A stretch of DNA of 64,000 bases from Kitasatospora xanthocidica (GCF_014656195.1 NZ_BNBY01000006.1:377301-441300), one strand, 5' to 3'; counted from the first letter of the stretch, positions 1 through 8,976 are shown. Notes: a model not told the origin generated them from the letters alone. A program made the numbers and translations.

Positions 1-363
1 AAGCTGCTGATCGCCGCGCACCCCACCCGCGGCGTCGACGTCGGCGCGCAGGCCCAGATCTGGGAGCACATCCGGGTCGCCCAGCGGGCCGGCCTGGCCG
101 TCCTGCTGATCTCCGCCGACCTGGACGAGCTGATCGGGCTCTCCGACACCATCCGGGTCATCTACCGCGGCCGCCTGGTCGCCGACGCAGACCCGGCCAC
201 CGTGACCGCCGAGGACCTGGGCACCGCGATGACCGGTGCGGCCAGCGGCCACATCGAGTCCGAGCCGGAGGCCGTCGCCGAGGCGCAGGCCGTCGCCGCC
301 GAGGGCACCGAGGCCGAGCACCCGCCCACCGACACCGCCGACGACTCGCAGGCGGGGGAGTAG
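1..363 (+). CDS. Nucleoside/sugar ABC transporter ATP-binding protein, C-terminal end
   Basis: This is the last 120 codons of an ABC-transporter ATPase whose 5' part lies outside the window. The visible part carries the end of a nucleotide-binding domain of the RbsA/sugar type (AHPTRGVDVGAQAQIWEHI, then VLLISADLDELIGLSD, the D-loop/switch region), followed by an Ala/Glu/Pro-rich tail of about 45 residues. The two permeases directly downstream and cdd in the same operon suggest the Bmp/Nup nucleoside uptake family. The protein would sit on the cytoplasmic face and drive import. The next start codon follows the stop by 4 nt, so co-transcription is near certain. The exact substrate is inferred from context only. 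Confidence 0.9.
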   Translation, partial: KLLIAAHPTRGVDVGAQAQIWEHIRVAQRAGLAVLLISADLDELIGLSDTIRVIYRGRLVADADPATVTAEDLGTAMTGAASGHIESEPEAVAEAQAVAAEGTEAEHPPTDTADDSQAGE

Positions 364-367
364 CCAC

Positions 368-1531
368 ATGACCAGTCCCAACCCCGCCGCCAAGGCCGCC
401 AAGCCCGGCCTCGCGCAGCGGATCAGCGGCGAGCGGATCGTGCTCGCACTGGCGGCGCCGGTGCTCGCGGTCGTGCTCTCCGTCGCGATCTGCTCCGTCC
501 TGCTGGCGACCTCGGGCAAGAACCCGTTCGACGCGTGGAACGTGATGATCACGTACGCCACCAAGTCGGACGGCCAGGTGAACATCCTCAACCGGTCCAC
601 CACGTACTACCTGGCCGCCGCGGCCGCCGCGTTCGGGTTCCGGATGAACCTGTTCAACATCGGCGTCGAGGGCCAGTACAAGGTCGCGGCGCTGTTCGCG
701 GCCTACGTCGGCGGGCAGGTCGACCTGCCGTCGTTCATCCAGATCCCGCTGCTGCTGGTCACCGCCATGCTGGTCGGCGGCCTGTACGCGAGCATCGCCG
801 GTCTGCTGAAGGTCTACCGCGGCGTCAGCGAGGTCATCGCGACCATCATGCTGAACTCGATCGCGGTCGCGATCGTCGGCCTGCTGCTCGTCCCGGGCAT
901 CTTCGCGCCGAAGGTGAGCGGCACCAGCAACTCGATCCAGACCGCGCCGCTCTCGGAGTCCAGCCACTTCTTCGCGCTCGACACGGCCGGCGGCCCGCTC
1001 TGGGGCTTCATCTTCATCGCCATCCTGGTCGGCGTGGTCTTCCAGTTCACCCTGACCCGCACCCGCTTCGGCTTCGACCTGCGCGCCACCGGCCGCTCGG
1101 AGTCCGCCGCGACCGCGTCCGGCGTGAACGTCAAGAAGATGGTGATCATCTCGATGGCCGTCTCCGGCGCGATCGCCGGTCTGATCGGCCTGCCCGAGTT
1201 GATGCAGAACTCCTTCAACTACGGCCAGAGCTTCCAGCCCGGCCTGGGCTTCCTGGGCATCTCGATCGCCCTGCTGGGCCGCAACAGCCCGTTCGGCATG
1301 GTCTTCGCGGCCGTGCTGTTCGCCTTCCTGGACGCCACCGGTTCGCAGCTCCCGCTGCAGGGCGGCTTCCCGTCCGAGATCGTCGCGGTCATGCAGGGCA
1401 CCATCGTCATCTGCGTCGTCGTCGCGTACGAGCTGGTGCGCCGCTACGGCCTGAAGCGCCAGCAGCAGAAGGTCGGCGCCCAGCTCGCCGCCCAGATCGC
1501 GGCCACTGAGAAGAAGGAGGTGTCCGCGTGA
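368..1531 (+). CDS. Nucleoside ABC transporter permease 1 (BPD_transp_2 family)
   Basis: A 387-residue polytopic membrane protein with a short Ala/Lys-rich cytoplasmic N-terminus, a first hydrophobic segment near residues 20-45 and many further helices. It shows family-typical motifs such as FGFRMNLFNIGVEGQYKVAA and GVSEVIATIMLNSIA, as in NupB/YufP-type permeases of nucleoside or ribose importers. The ATG at 368 was chosen because it directly follows the ATPase stop; upstream in-frame codons would overlap the ATPase. Its stop overlaps the next gene's GTG by 4 nt. Partner permease and ATPase are adjacent; the BmpA-type binding protein is presumably upstream, outside the window. Confidence 0.92.
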   Translation: MTSPNPAAKAAKPGLAQRISGERIVLALAAPVLAVVLSVAICSVLLATSGKNPFDAWNVMITYATKSDGQVNILNRSTTYYLAAAAAAFGFRMNLFNIGVEGQYKVAALFAAYVGGQVDLPSFIQIPLLLVTAMLVGGLYASIAGLLKVYRGVSEVIATIMLNSIAVAIVGLLLVPGIFAPKVSGTSNSIQTAPLSESSHFFALDTAGGPLWGFIFIAILVGVVFQFTLTRTRFGFDLRATGRSESAATASGVNVKKMVIISMAVSGAIAGLIGLPELMQNSFNYGQSFQPGLGFLGISIALLGRNSPFGMVFAAVLFAFLDATGSQLPLQGGFPSEIVAVMQGTIVICVVVAYELVRRYGLKRQQQKVGAQLAAQIAATEKKEVSA

Positions 1532-2793
1532 GTACGGCGACTGCCGCTCGTCCGAAGGCGCCGGGCGCGCCCGCGAAGAAGCGCAAGCTGTCCTGGCCGG
1601 TGGTCCTGCTCCTGATCGCGGGCGCCCTGGTCCTGTTCTCCGCCGTGGGCATGGCCACCGGCAACCACTCGCTGACCTCCTCCGGTCAGGTCACCGCCGC
1701 GCTCAGCGCCGCCGTGCCGATCGGCATGGCCGGCCTCGGCGGTCTCTGGTCCGAGCGGGCCGGTGTGGTCAACATCGGTCTCGAAGGCATGATGGTCGCC
1801 GGCACCTTCTGCGGTGCCTGGGCCGGTTACCTGGTCAACCCGTGGGTCGGCCTGCTGGCCGGCATGCTCGGCGGCGCGCTCGGCGGTCTGCTGCACGCGG
1901 TCGTCACCGTCACCTTCGGCGTCGACCACATCGTCTCCGGCGTCGGCATCAACCTGCTGATCCCCGGCATCTGCGCGTACGTCAACCGGATCTACTACAA
2001 GGACTACATCTCGGCCGGTGCCGGGGCGAACCAGTCCCCGCCGGCGGATCCGCTGCCGTACATCACCATCCCCGGACTGTCCTCGGGCCTGAAGAGCATC
2101 GAGAACCACCACTGGTTCCTGGTCTCGGACATCGCGGGCGTGCTCGGCGGCCTGGTCACCAACATCTCGGTGGTCGTGCTCCTGGCGGGCGCGCTGATCG
2201 TGGTCAGCTACTTCGCGCTCTGGCGCACGGTGTTCGGCCTGCGGCTGCGCTCCTGCGGTGAGAACCCGACCGCCGCCGAGTCGCTGGGCGTCAACGTCTA
2301 CAAGTACAAGTACCTGGCGGTCATCGCCTCCGGCGCCTTCGCGGGCCTCGGCGGCGCGTACCTCTCGCTGGTCGCCGCGCACTTCTACAAGGACGGCCAG
2401 ACCCTGGGCCGCGGCTTCATCGGCCTCGCCGCGATGATCTTCGGCAACTGGATGCCCGGCGGTCTCGCCATGGGCGCCGGCCTGTTCGGCTTCACCGACA
2501 GCCTCCAGCTGCGCGACCCGGAGTCGGTGCACGTGCTGATCCTGATCGTCGGCATCGCGATGATCCTGCTCGCCCTGTGGCACCTGTACCGGCGCAAGTA
2601 CACCTCGACGGTGATCTCCTTCGTCGTCGCCGGCGGCCTGATCGCCTGGTACTCGCTGACCGACGAGGTGCAGCGTCCGCTGATCGTCGCCACGCCGTAC
2701 CTGATCACCCTGGTGGTGCTCTCGCTGGCCTCGCAGCGGCTGCGGATGCCCAAGGCGGACGGTCAGATCTACCGCAAGGGCCAGGGCAAGTGA
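1528..2793 (+). CDS. Nucleoside ABC transporter permease 2 (BPD_transp_2 family)
   Basis: A 421-residue integral membrane protein, second permease of the importer. It has a Lys/Ala-rich cytoplasmic start, then hydrophobic helices, with the recognisable permease stretch LWSERAGVVNIGLEGMMVAG (the VNIGLEGMM signature of NupC/YufQ-like proteins) and GENPTAAESLGVNV in the cytoplasmic coupling loop. The C-terminus adds about 80 residues including extra hydrophobic segments, longer than many homologues. GTG start overlapping the upstream stop (GTGA), and its own stop overlaps cdd's GTG in the same way, so translation of the set is probably coupled. Confidence 0.92.
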   Translation: MSTATAARPKAPGAPAKKRKLSWPVVLLLIAGALVLFSAVGMATGNHSLTSSGQVTAALSAAVPIGMAGLGGLWSERAGVVNIGLEGMMVAGTFCGAWAGYLVNPWVGLLAGMLGGALGGLLHAVVTVTFGVDHIVSGVGINLLIPGICAYVNRIYYKDYISAGAGANQSPPADPLPYITIPGLSSGLKSIENHHWFLVSDIAGVLGGLVTNISVVVLLAGALIVVSYFALWRTVFGLRLRSCGENPTAAESLGVNVYKYKYLAVIASGAFAGLGGAYLSLVAAHFYKDGQTLGRGFIGLAAMIFGNWMPGGLAMGAGLFGFTDSLQLRDPESVHVLILIVGIAMILLALWHLYRRKYTSTVISFVVAGGLIAWYSLTDEVQRPLIVATPYLITLVVLSLASQRLRMPKADGQIYRKGQGK

Positions 2794-3182
2794 CGGCCCC
2801 CGTGATCGACTGGGAGCGGCTGCGCGAGGCGGCGCGCGAGGCGATGGGCCACGCGTACGCCCCGTACAGCAAGTTCCCGGTCGGCGCGGCCGCGCTGGTG
2901 GACGACGGACGGGTGGTCACCGGCTGCAACGTCGAGAACGCCTCGTACGGCCTCGCGCTGTGCGCCGAGTGCGGGCTGGTGTCCGCGCTGCACGCCACCG
3001 GCGGCGGGCGGCTGACCGCGTTCACCTGCGTGGACGGCGCCGGTGAGCTGCTGATGCCGTGCGGGCGCTGCCGCCAGCTGCTGTACGAGCACGGCGGGCC
3101 CGAGCTGCTGGTCGACCTGGCCTCCGGCGTGAAGCCGATGAGCGAGGTCCTGCCCGAGGCGTTCGGGCCGGAGCGGCTGTAA
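2790..3182 (+). CDS. cdd: Cytidine deaminase
   Basis: A 130-residue protein of normal length for tetrameric cytidine deaminases, which convert cytidine/deoxycytidine to uridine/deoxyuridine in the cytosol. Zinc ligands and catalytic glutamate are visible: CAEC (Cys58, Glu60) and PCGRCRQ (Cys91, Cys94). The substrate-binding NVENASYG motif precedes them. Start is GTG overlapping the permease stop by 4 nt; longer in-frame extensions would run into the permease and are rejected. Position at the end of the transporter operon makes sense: imported cytidine is deaminated before deoA acts on the pyrimidine nucleosides. A 14-bp hairpin follows directly. Confidence 0.96.
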   Translation: MTAPVIDWERLREAAREAMGHAYAPYSKFPVGAAALVDDGRVVTGCNVENASYGLALCAECGLVSALHATGGGRLTAFTCVDGAGELLMPCGRCRQLLYEHGGPELLVDLASGVKPMSEVLPEAFGPERL

Positions 3183-3232
3183 GGGCCCATCGGGTGACTC
3201 GGGCCGGGCGCGTCGATCCACCCGATGGGCCC
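3183..3232 (+). terminator. Hairpin after the transporter-cdd operon
   Basis: Perfect 14-bp inverted repeat (3183-3196 GGGCCCATCGGGTG and 3219-3232) with a 22-nt loop, starting on the base after the cdd stop. There is no T-run, as is usual in actinomycete terminators. It separates the transporter operon from the deoA promoter that begins about 15 nt downstream. Confidence 0.7.
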
Positions 3233-3247
3233 TAGCATCTGCATTTG

Positions 3248-3262
3248 TTACGCGCGTAGAGT
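3248..3262 (+). promoter_or_regulatory. deoA promoter with nucleoside-regulon palindrome
   Basis: 3248-3259 reads TTACGCGCGTAG, one base off the palindrome CTACGCGCGTAG found exactly in front of add, deoC and pnp. It overlaps a possible -10 hexamer TAGAGT (3257-3262), giving a predicted transcript start near 3269 and a leader of roughly 85 nt. Placement over the core promoter is what a repressor site would show. The regulator is not identified. Confidence 0.6.
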
Positions 3263-3353
3263 GTCGCGAGTGGGCCGGAACCCGGTCATCTCGCGGCACT
3301 CTTCGCATTTCACGCTGCATTTCACGTTTTTGGAAACCCCACTGGGAGCACGC

Positions 3354-4631
3354 ATGGACGCCATCTCCGTCATCAGGACCAAGCGCGACCGCGGAGAGCT
3401 GAGCGACGCTCAGATCGACTGGGTCATCGACGCCTACACCCGCGGCGAGGTCGCCGACGAGCAGATGTCCGCGCTGGCCATGGCGATCCTGCTGAACGGC
3501 ATGAAGCCGCGCGAGATCAGCCGCTGGACCGACGCCATGATCCGCTCCGGCGTCCGGATGGACTTCTCCTCGCTGCCGCTGCCCACCAGCGACAAGCACT
3601 CCACCGGCGGCGTCGGCGACAAGATCACCCTCCCGCTCGCCCCGCTGGTCGCCGCCTGCGGCGCCGCCGTTCCGCAGCTCTCCGGCCGCGGCCTCGGCCA
3701 CACCGGCGGCACCCTGGACAAGCTGGAGTCCATCCCCGGCTGGCGCGCCCTGCTCTCCAACGACGAGATGATGGACGTCCTGCGCGGCGCCGGCGCGGTC
3801 ATCTGCGCGGCCGGCGACGGCCTGGCGCCCGCCGACAAGAAGCTGTACGCGCTGCGCGACGTCACCGGCACCGTCGAGGCCATCCCGCTGATCGCCTCCT
3901 CGATCATGTCCAAGAAGATCGCCGAGGGCACCGGCGCGCTCGTCCTCGACGTCAAGGTCGGCTCCGGCGCGTTCATGAAGAACCTCGACGACGCCCGCGA
4001 GCTCGCCCGCACCATGGTCGGCCTCGGCACCACCGCCGGGGTCAACACCGTCGCACTGCTCACCGACATGTCCACCCCGCTCGGCCTCACCGCCGGCAAC
4101 GCGCTGGAGGTCCGGGAGTCCGTCGAGGTGCTGGCCGGCGGCGGCCCCGCCGACGTCGTCGAGCTCACCCTCGCGCTGGCCCGCGAGATGCTCGCCGCGG
4201 CCGGCGTGCACGGCAAGGACCCGGCGGACGCGCTGCGCGACGGCTCCGCGATGGACCACTGGCGCCGCATGATCGCCGCCCAGGGCGGCGACGTCGACGC
4301 CCCGCTCCCGGTCGCCCGCGAGCAGCACGTCATCCCCGCGCCCGCCTCCGGCGTGCTCACCGAGCTCGACGCCTACGCCGTCGGCGTCTGCGCCTGGCGC
4401 CTGGGCGCCGGCCGCGCCCGCAAGGAGGACCCGGTCCAGGCCGGCGCCGGCGTCGAGATGCACGCCAAGCCCGGCGACACCGTGGTGGCCGGCCAGCCCC
4501 TGCTGACCCTCCACACCGACACCCCCGAGCGCTACGACTACGCCATCGAGGCCCTCGCCGGCGGCATCACCGTCGCCCCGGCCGGCACGGCGTTCACCCC
4601 GAACCCGATCGTGCTGGACCGCATCGCCTGA
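3354..4631 (+). CDS. deoA: Thymidine (pyrimidine-nucleoside) phosphorylase
   Basis: 425 residues, the normal size for this homodimeric enzyme, which splits thymidine, deoxyuridine or uridine with phosphate into base and (deoxy)ribose-1-phosphate. It shows the phosphate-binding KHSTGGVGDK segment, the family signature SGRGLGHTGGTLDKLESIPG, and the KVGSGAFMK segment; the C-terminal alpha/beta domain includes EMHAKPGDTV. ATG at 3354 is preceded by GGGAG with 5-nt spacing; upstream in-frame codons lack such a site. Expressed from its own promoter with a candidate nucleoside operator. Product deoxyribose-1-phosphate would feed a mutase and DeoC, both encoded further along. Confidence 0.96.
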   Translation: MDAISVIRTKRDRGELSDAQIDWVIDAYTRGEVADEQMSALAMAILLNGMKPREISRWTDAMIRSGVRMDFSSLPLPTSDKHSTGGVGDKITLPLAPLVAACGAAVPQLSGRGLGHTGGTLDKLESIPGWRALLSNDEMMDVLRGAGAVICAAGDGLAPADKKLYALRDVTGTVEAIPLIASSIMSKKIAEGTGALVLDVKVGSGAFMKNLDDARELARTMVGLGTTAGVNTVALLTDMSTPLGLTAGNALEVRESVEVLAGGGPADVVELTLALAREMLAAAGVHGKDPADALRDGSAMDHWRRMIAAQGGDVDAPLPVAREQHVIPAPASGVLTELDAYAVGVCAWRLGAGRARKEDPVQAGAGVEMHAKPGDTVVAGQPLLTLHTDTPERYDYAIEALAGGITVAPAGTAFTPNPIVLDRIA

Positions 4632-4643
4632 TCACGCCCGGCT

Positions 4644-4679
4644 CCTGCGGACGTGCGCTCAGGCGTACGTCCGCAGGAC
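4644..4679. terminator. Bidirectional hairpin between deoA and the Uma2 gene
   Basis: Inverted repeat TCCTGCGGACGT (4644-4655) and its complement (4668-4679), 12 bp with a 12-nt loop. It lies between two convergent genes and contains the stop codon of the leftward one, so it can end both transcripts. Confidence 0.65.
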
Positions 4680-5213
4680 GCCGGTGTCGAGGGTCCAGGG
4701 CCCGACGGTGATCGTGTCGCCGAACTTGAACTTCTCGCGGGAGGTGTAGCCAGGGCCGTCGTGGATGATTCCGGTGCCCTTGCGGGGGTCGACGAGGAGA
4801 TACATCGGAATACCCATGGCCGAGTAGTCGCGGACCTTGCCGTGGTAGTCGTTCTCGGGATTGGACTTGGAGACGATCTCCACGACCAGGAGGATCTCGT
4901 GGGGTAGGAGGGCGGGCTTGTCGTCGTCCAGATCCGCCTCGGGGAACACCATCAGGTCCGGGTTCCGGAGGCGGCCGAGGCCGACGTCCTCCAAGTCCGC
5001 GCCGCCGTGGGCGATGTAGCCGGGATGAGTCTGGGGCAATTGGGAGTTGAGCTGCCGGGCCAGGCGGATGACCGCGAGCTCGTGGCGCTTCACCGGCGAC
5101 ATCATCATGACGATCTCGCCATCGGCGATCTCGACCTTCCCTACGCCCGGCACCTGCGGTAGCTGTTCCGCGATCTCGCGCAGCCGGGCGTACACAGCAG
5201 GATCGATGCTCAT
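4659..5213 (-). CDS. Uma2 family endonuclease (DUF820, PD-(D/E)XK fold)
   Basis: 184-residue protein of the Uma2 family, very common in multiple copies in streptomycetes and cyanobacteria; biological role unknown. The core pattern of the restriction-endonuclease fold is visible: NPDLMVFPEAD, then ILLVVEIVSKSNPENDYHGK (family Glu followed by Asp and Lys) and YLLVDPRKG. The ATG at 5213 begins MSIDPAVYARLREIAEQL, the usual family beginning; a GTG 30 nt further out has no better ribosome site. Stands alone, convergent with deoA. Nuclease activity is an inference from the fold. Confidence 0.85.
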   Translation of the reverse strand: MSIDPAVYARLREIAEQLPQVPGVGKVEIADGEIVMMMSPVKRHELAVIRLARQLNSQLPQTHPGYIAHGGADLEDVGLGRLRNPDLMVFPEADLDDDKPALLPHEILLVVEIVSKSNPENDYHGKVRDYSAMGIPMYLLVDPRKGTGIIHDGPGYTSREKFKFGDTITVGPWTLDTGVLRTYA

Positions 5214-5255
5214 GTTCCGGAGTGTATCGGCGGGGCCTGACACGCGATGTCAGCT

Positions 5256-6539
5256 TCAGGTGACCGTCCGTTGCGCCGTGGCATGGGCGCGGTGGGTGGC
5301 GTAGAGGGTGACTCCGGCGGCGAGGGTCATGGCGGTGAGGCCGACGGTGGCGGCGCCGGGCCAGCCGGTGGCGTGGTAGGCGTCGGCGCCGAGGGTGCCG
5401 CCGAGGCTGTTGCCGAGGTAGTAGGCGATCAGGTAGAGGGCGGAGGCCTGGGCGCGGCCCTCGGTGGCGGTGCGGCCGACCGCGGCGGAGGCGGTGGCGT
5501 GGCCGGCGAAGAAGCCGGCGGTGATCAGGACCAGGCCGAGCAGGGCGCAGGCCAGGGACTCGGCGAGGGAGAGCAGCAGGCCGGCCGAGGTCACCCCGAT
5601 GGCGACGTAGAGGGCGCCGCGGCGGCCGAGGCGGGCGGAGAGGCGTCCGGCCGCGGCGGAGGTGCCGGTGCCGACCAGGTAGACCGCGAAGATCGAGGCG
5701 GCGACCGACTCCGGCAGGTGGAACGGCGCGGAGATCAGCCGGTACCCGACGGTGTTGTAGACCGCGCCGAACACGGCCATGAAGAGCAGCCCGAGCGCGT
5801 ACAGCCGGACCAGCAGCGGGTTGCGCAGGTGCCCTCCGACGGTGCGGGCGAGGGCGCGGGGGTCCACCGGGGCGGGGCTGAAGTGCCGGGCGGCGGGGAT
5901 CAGCAGCCGGAAGACGAGCGTGGCGAGCAGCGCGAGGGCGGCGGAGGCGGCGAGGCCCCAGCGCCAGCCGAGGGCGGCGGCGGTCCAGCCGGAGAGCAGC
6001 CGGCCGCCCATGCCGCCGATGCTGTTGCCGGCCACGTACAGGCCCATCGCGGAGGCCAGCGCGCTGGGGTGGACCTCCTCGGCGAGGTAGGCCATGGCGG
6101 TGGCCGGGAGCCCGGCGAGGGCGGCGCCCTGGACGACCCGCAGCACGACGAGGGTGGTCAGGTCCGGGGCGAGGGGCAGGGCGAGGGCGAGGACGGAGGC
6201 GGCGAGGGTGGAGGCCGTCATCACCGCGGTGCGGCCGTACCGGTCGGAGAGCGCGCTGGCGGGGAGCAGGCCGAGGGCGAGTCCGAGGGTGGCGGCGGAG
6301 GCCGTCCAGCTGGCCTGGCCGGGGGTGAGGTCGAGGTCGGCCGAGAGGACCGGCAGCAGGCCCTGGGTGGAGTAGAGCAGGACGAAGGTGGCGACCCCGG
6401 CGGCGAACAGCGCGAGGTTGGCGCGGCGGAAGCCGGGCCGGCCGGGGCGGTGGCGGTCGTCCTCGGCGGGGCGGCCGGCGGGATCGGTGGCGGCGGCATC
6501 CGGGGCGGGGACGGATGCCCTGGTACTGGAGGGCTGCAT
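5256..6539 (-). CDS. MFS transporter (YnfM/acriflavin-type exporter)
   Basis: 427 residues with about 12 hydrophobic segments after a 35-residue Pro/Arg-rich cytoplasmic start. The MFS loop 2-3 motif is present (ASALSDRYGRTAVM), and the second half repeats it as RLSARLGRRGALYVA. The sequence resembles drug/amino-acid exporters of the YnfM group. Start ATG at 6539. It is divergent from a LysR regulator, a classic arrangement in which the regulator controls the exporter; the 92-bp gap carries a T-N11-A box. Substrate unknown. Confidence 0.9.
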   Translation of the reverse strand: MQPSSTRASVPAPDAAATDPAGRPAEDDRHRPGRPGFRRANLALFAAGVATFVLLYSTQGLLPVLSADLDLTPGQASWTASAATLGLALGLLPASALSDRYGRTAVMTASTLAASVLALALPLAPDLTTLVVLRVVQGAALAGLPATAMAYLAEEVHPSALASAMGLYVAGNSIGGMGGRLLSGWTAAALGWRWGLAASAALALLATLVFRLLIPAARHFSPAPVDPRALARTVGGHLRNPLLVRLYALGLLFMAVFGAVYNTVGYRLISAPFHLPESVAASIFAVYLVGTGTSAAAGRLSARLGRRGALYVAIGVTSAGLLLSLAESLACALLGLVLITAGFFAGHATASAAVGRTATEGRAQASALYLIAYYLGNSLGGTLGADAYHATGWPGAATVGLTAMTLAAGVTLYATHRAHATAQRTVT

Positions 6540-6567
6540 GGCGTCGACCGTAGGCCTGCCCCCGTTG

Positions 6568-6582
6568 ATGCGTCCAATGCAT
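6568..6582. promoter_or_regulatory. LysR-type box between exporter and regulator
   Basis: The interrupted palindrome ATGC-N7-GCAT (6568-6582) fits the T-N11-A rule for LysR regulators. A looser copy (ATGCACTGGCGTAT) lies about 17 nt downstream. The two would suit binding of a LysR tetramer controlling both divergent genes. Confidence 0.5.
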
Positions 6583-6631
6583 GAAGTGGGGATGATCGAT
6601 GCACTGGCGTATGAGTCGAGGTGGTGGCGGA

Positions 6632-7600
6632 ATGGCGGGTACGGAACCGGCGGACGGCGGGGACCAGCCTTACCGGGCGGCCGAGTTGGGGCCGGAGGAG
6701 CCGGCCGTCCTGCTGGCGCCGCGGCTGGCGCAGTTCGCCGCGGTGGCCCGGCTCGAGCACGTGACGCAGGCGGCCGCGGTGCTCGGGGTGCCGCAGCCGA
6801 CGCTGTCGCGCGCGGTGGCCCGGCTGGAGGCGGAGCTGGGGGTGGACCTGCTGGCCCGTCAGGGCCGTACGGTCCGGCTGACCAGGGCGGGGCGGCTGCT
6901 GCTGGCCTCGGTGGAGCGGGCGCTGGCGGAGGTCGAGCGCGGCGCGCGGGCGGCCCGGGCGGAGGCGGACCCGGAGGTGGGGCTGGTGGCCTTCGGCTTC
7001 CTGCACACGATGGGGCCGGACGCGGTGCCGGCGCTGCTGCGGGGGTTCCGCGCGGCGCACCCGAGGGTGCGGTTCCAGCTGGTGCAGGACTACGGCGCGG
7101 CGATGCTGGAGCGGCTGCGGGCGGGCGAGTTGGACCTCTGCCTGGTGGCGCCGCCGCCGGACGATCCGGCGTTCGTGGCCCGCCCGCTGGAGGAGCAACG
7201 TCTGCACCTGGTCGTCCCGGCGGACCACCGGCTGGCCGGGCGGCGGCGGATCCGGCTGGCGGAGGTGGCCGAGGAGCCGTTCGTCGGGCTGGAGCAGGGG
7301 TACGGGCTGCGGGTGATCACGGACGGCTTCTGCGCGGAGGCCGGGTTCGTGCCGCGGCTGGCGTTCGAGGGCGAGGAGGCGGAGACGCTGCGCGGGCTGG
7401 TGGCGGCCGGGCTGGGGGTGGCGCTGCTGCCGCCGGCCCTGGTGCCCCGGCCGGGGGTGGTGGAGCTGGAGGTGACGGCGCCGCGCACCCGGCGGGCGGT
7501 CGGGCTGGCCTGGGCGGCGGGGCGGCCGCTGACCCCGCCGGCGGCGGCGTTCCGGGACTTCGTGCTGTCCCGGCGCGGCCGGCTGCTCCAGCACGACTGA
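6632..7600 (+). CDS. LysR family transcriptional regulator
   Basis: 322 residues from the ATG at 6632, which has GAGGTGG about 7 nt upstream; an ATG at 6599 is possible but lies in the putative operator. The winged-helix region reads HVTQAAAVLGVPQPTLSRAV, placed about 30 residues later than usual because of an acidic N-terminal extension. The C-terminal two thirds form the periplasmic-binding-like effector domain (LVAFGFLHTMGPDAVPALL, GLGVALLPPALV). Divergent to the MFS exporter, which is its likely target. The effector is unknown. Confidence 0.9.
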   Translation: MAGTEPADGGDQPYRAAELGPEEPAVLLAPRLAQFAAVARLEHVTQAAAVLGVPQPTLSRAVARLEAELGVDLLARQGRTVRLTRAGRLLLASVERALAEVERGARAARAEADPEVGLVAFGFLHTMGPDAVPALLRGFRAAHPRVRFQLVQDYGAAMLERLRAGELDLCLVAPPPDDPAFVARPLEEQRLHLVVPADHRLAGRRRIRLAEVAEEPFVGLEQGYGLRVITDGFCAEAGFVPRLAFEGEEAETLRGLVAAGLGVALLPPALVPRPGVVELEVTAPRTRRAVGLAWAAGRPLTPPAAAFRDFVLSRRGRLLQHD

Positions 7601-7716
7601 TCCGGGCGGCACGGGCGGCACAGGCGGTGCGGGCGGCCGTTTGGCGGATCGTATGGCCCGGGAGGTGGAATCCGGGGTGGAGTTTGGACCATCCGGCCCT
7701 GTGCCCGGTGGTCGGT

Positions 7717-7744
7717 CTACGCGCGTAGGGGCTATATTTCCGCA
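7717..7744 (+). promoter_or_regulatory. add promoter with CTACGCGCGTAG operator, probably leaderless
   Basis: The exact palindrome CTACGCGCGTAG (7717-7728) sits 4 nt upstream of a strong -10 hexamer TATATT (7733-7738). The ATG of add begins 6 nt after the hexamer, where transcription should start, and there is no Shine-Dalgarno sequence. The operator occupies the -35/-10 spacer. Confidence 0.7.
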
Positions 7745-8902
7745 ATGGAGAAGCAGATCCCCGTCACCACCGCGGGCACCGGCCCGCGCATTCCCACCGC
7801 CGACCAGATCCGCCGCGCACCGAAGGTCCTGCTGCACGACCACCTCGACGGCGGACTGCGCCCGGAGACCGTGGTCGAGCTGGCCGCCGCCGTCGGCTAC
7901 CAGGGCCTCCCCACCACCGACCCCAAGGAGCTCGGCGAGTGGTTCCGCGAGGCCGCCGACTCCGGCTCGCTGGTCCGCTACCTGGAGACCTTCGCGCACA
8001 CCTGCGCCGTGATGCAGACCCGTGAGGCCCTGATCAAGGTCGCCGCCGACTGCGCCGAGGACCTGGCCGCCGACGGCGTCGTGTACGCCGAGGTCCGCTA
8101 CGCCCCCGAGCAGCACCTGGAGGCCGGCCTGACCCTGGACGAGGTCGTCGAGGCCGTCCAGGAGGGCTTCCGGCTCGGCGAGGCCAACGCCCGCGCGGCC
8201 GGCCACCGGATCCGCATCGGCACGCTGATCACCGCGATGCGGCACGCCGCCCGCTCGCAGGAGATCGCGGAGCTGGCCAACCGCCACCGCGACCAGGGCG
8301 TCGTCGGCTTCGACATCGCGGGCGCCGAGGCGGGCTACCCCCCCACCCGCCACCAGGCCGCCTTCGACTACCTCAAGGGCGAGAACAACCACTTCACCAT
8401 CCACGCCGGCGAGGCCTTCGGCCTGCCGTCGATCTGGGAGGCCCTGCAGTGCTGCGGCGCCGACCGGCTCGGCCACGGCGTGCGGATCGTCGACGACATC
8501 ACCGTGGGCGAGGACGGCTCGGTCCAGCTCGGCCGGCTGGCCGCGTACGTGCGCGACAAGCGCATCCCGCTGGAGATGTGCCCCACCTCCAACATCCAGA
8601 CCGGTGCGGCGACTTCGTACGCCGAGCACCCGATCGGCCTGCTCAGCCGGCTGAAGTTCCGGATCACCGTGAACACCGACAACCGGCTGATGAGCGGCAC
8701 CAGCATGAGCCAGGAGTTCGGCCACGTGGTGGAGGCCTTCGGCTACACGCTGGCGGACCTGGAGTGGTTCACGGTGAACGCGATGAAGTCCGCGTTCCTG
8801 CCGTTCGACGAGCGGCTGGCGATGATCAACGACGTGATCAAGCCGGGCTACGCCGAGCTGAAGGCGGAGTGGCTGTTCAGCGCGGGCACCGGCGGCAACT
8901 GA
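7745..8902 (+). CDS. add: Adenosine deaminase
   Basis: 385 residues, a metal-dependent TIM-barrel deaminase converting (deoxy)adenosine to (deoxy)inosine in the cytosol. Zinc-binding and catalytic motifs are in order: [12 protein letters not shown] near residue 30, [19 protein letters not shown], and [11 protein letters not shown] near the C-terminal end. The start is fixed by the -10 element 6 nt upstream, implying a leaderless transcript. Shares its operator sequence with deoA, deoC and pnp, so it likely belongs to one nucleoside-catabolic regulon. A long hairpin follows the stop. Confidence 0.96.
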   Translation: MEKQIPVTTAGTGPRIPTADQIRRAPKVLLHDHLDGGLRPETVVELAAAVGYQGLPTTDPKELGEWFREAADSGSLVRYLETFAHTCAVMQTREALIKVAADCAEDLAADGVVYAEVRYAPEQHLEAGLTLDEVVEAVQEGFRLGEANARAAGHRIRIGTLITAMRHAARSQEIAELANRHRDQGVVGFDIAGAEAGYPPTRHQAAFDYLKGENNHFTIHAGEAFGLPSIWEALQCCGADRLGHGVRIVDDITVGEDGSVQLGRLAAYVRDKRIPLEMCPTSNIQTGAATSYAEHPIGLLSRLKFRITVNTDNRLMSGTSMSQEFGHVVEAFGYTLADLEWFTVNAMKSAFLPFDERLAMINDVIKPGYAELKAEWLFSAGTGGN

Positions 8903-8928
8903 GCCGCCGGGCGAACACGTTCCCGGTG

Positions 8929-8975
8929 GTCGGATGAACGTCCAACTCTGCTACGGAAGTTGGCGTTCATCCGAC
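8929..8975 (+). terminator. Strong hairpin downstream of add
   Basis: Arms 8929-8940 (GTCGGATGAACG) and 8964-8975 pair perfectly, and an inner CCAACT/AGTTGG pair extends the stem to 18 bp with one bulged T and a 10-nt loop. Located 27 nt after the add stop; reads as an intrinsic terminator. Confidence 0.7.
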
Positions 8976-8976
8976 T

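Noticed and set aside
2577..2789. N-terminal extension of cdd
   Set aside because: It would lie wholly inside the permease gene in another frame; the GTG overlap start gives a normal-length enzyme.
4594..6582. Very long open frames antisense to or overlapping known genes here and throughout (e.g. 1444-2583 minus, 6221-8725 minus, 49698-51818 minus)
   Set aside because: They are Arg/Gly/Pro- or Asp/Val-rich out-of-frame readings of GC-rich genes without ribosome sites or family motifs.
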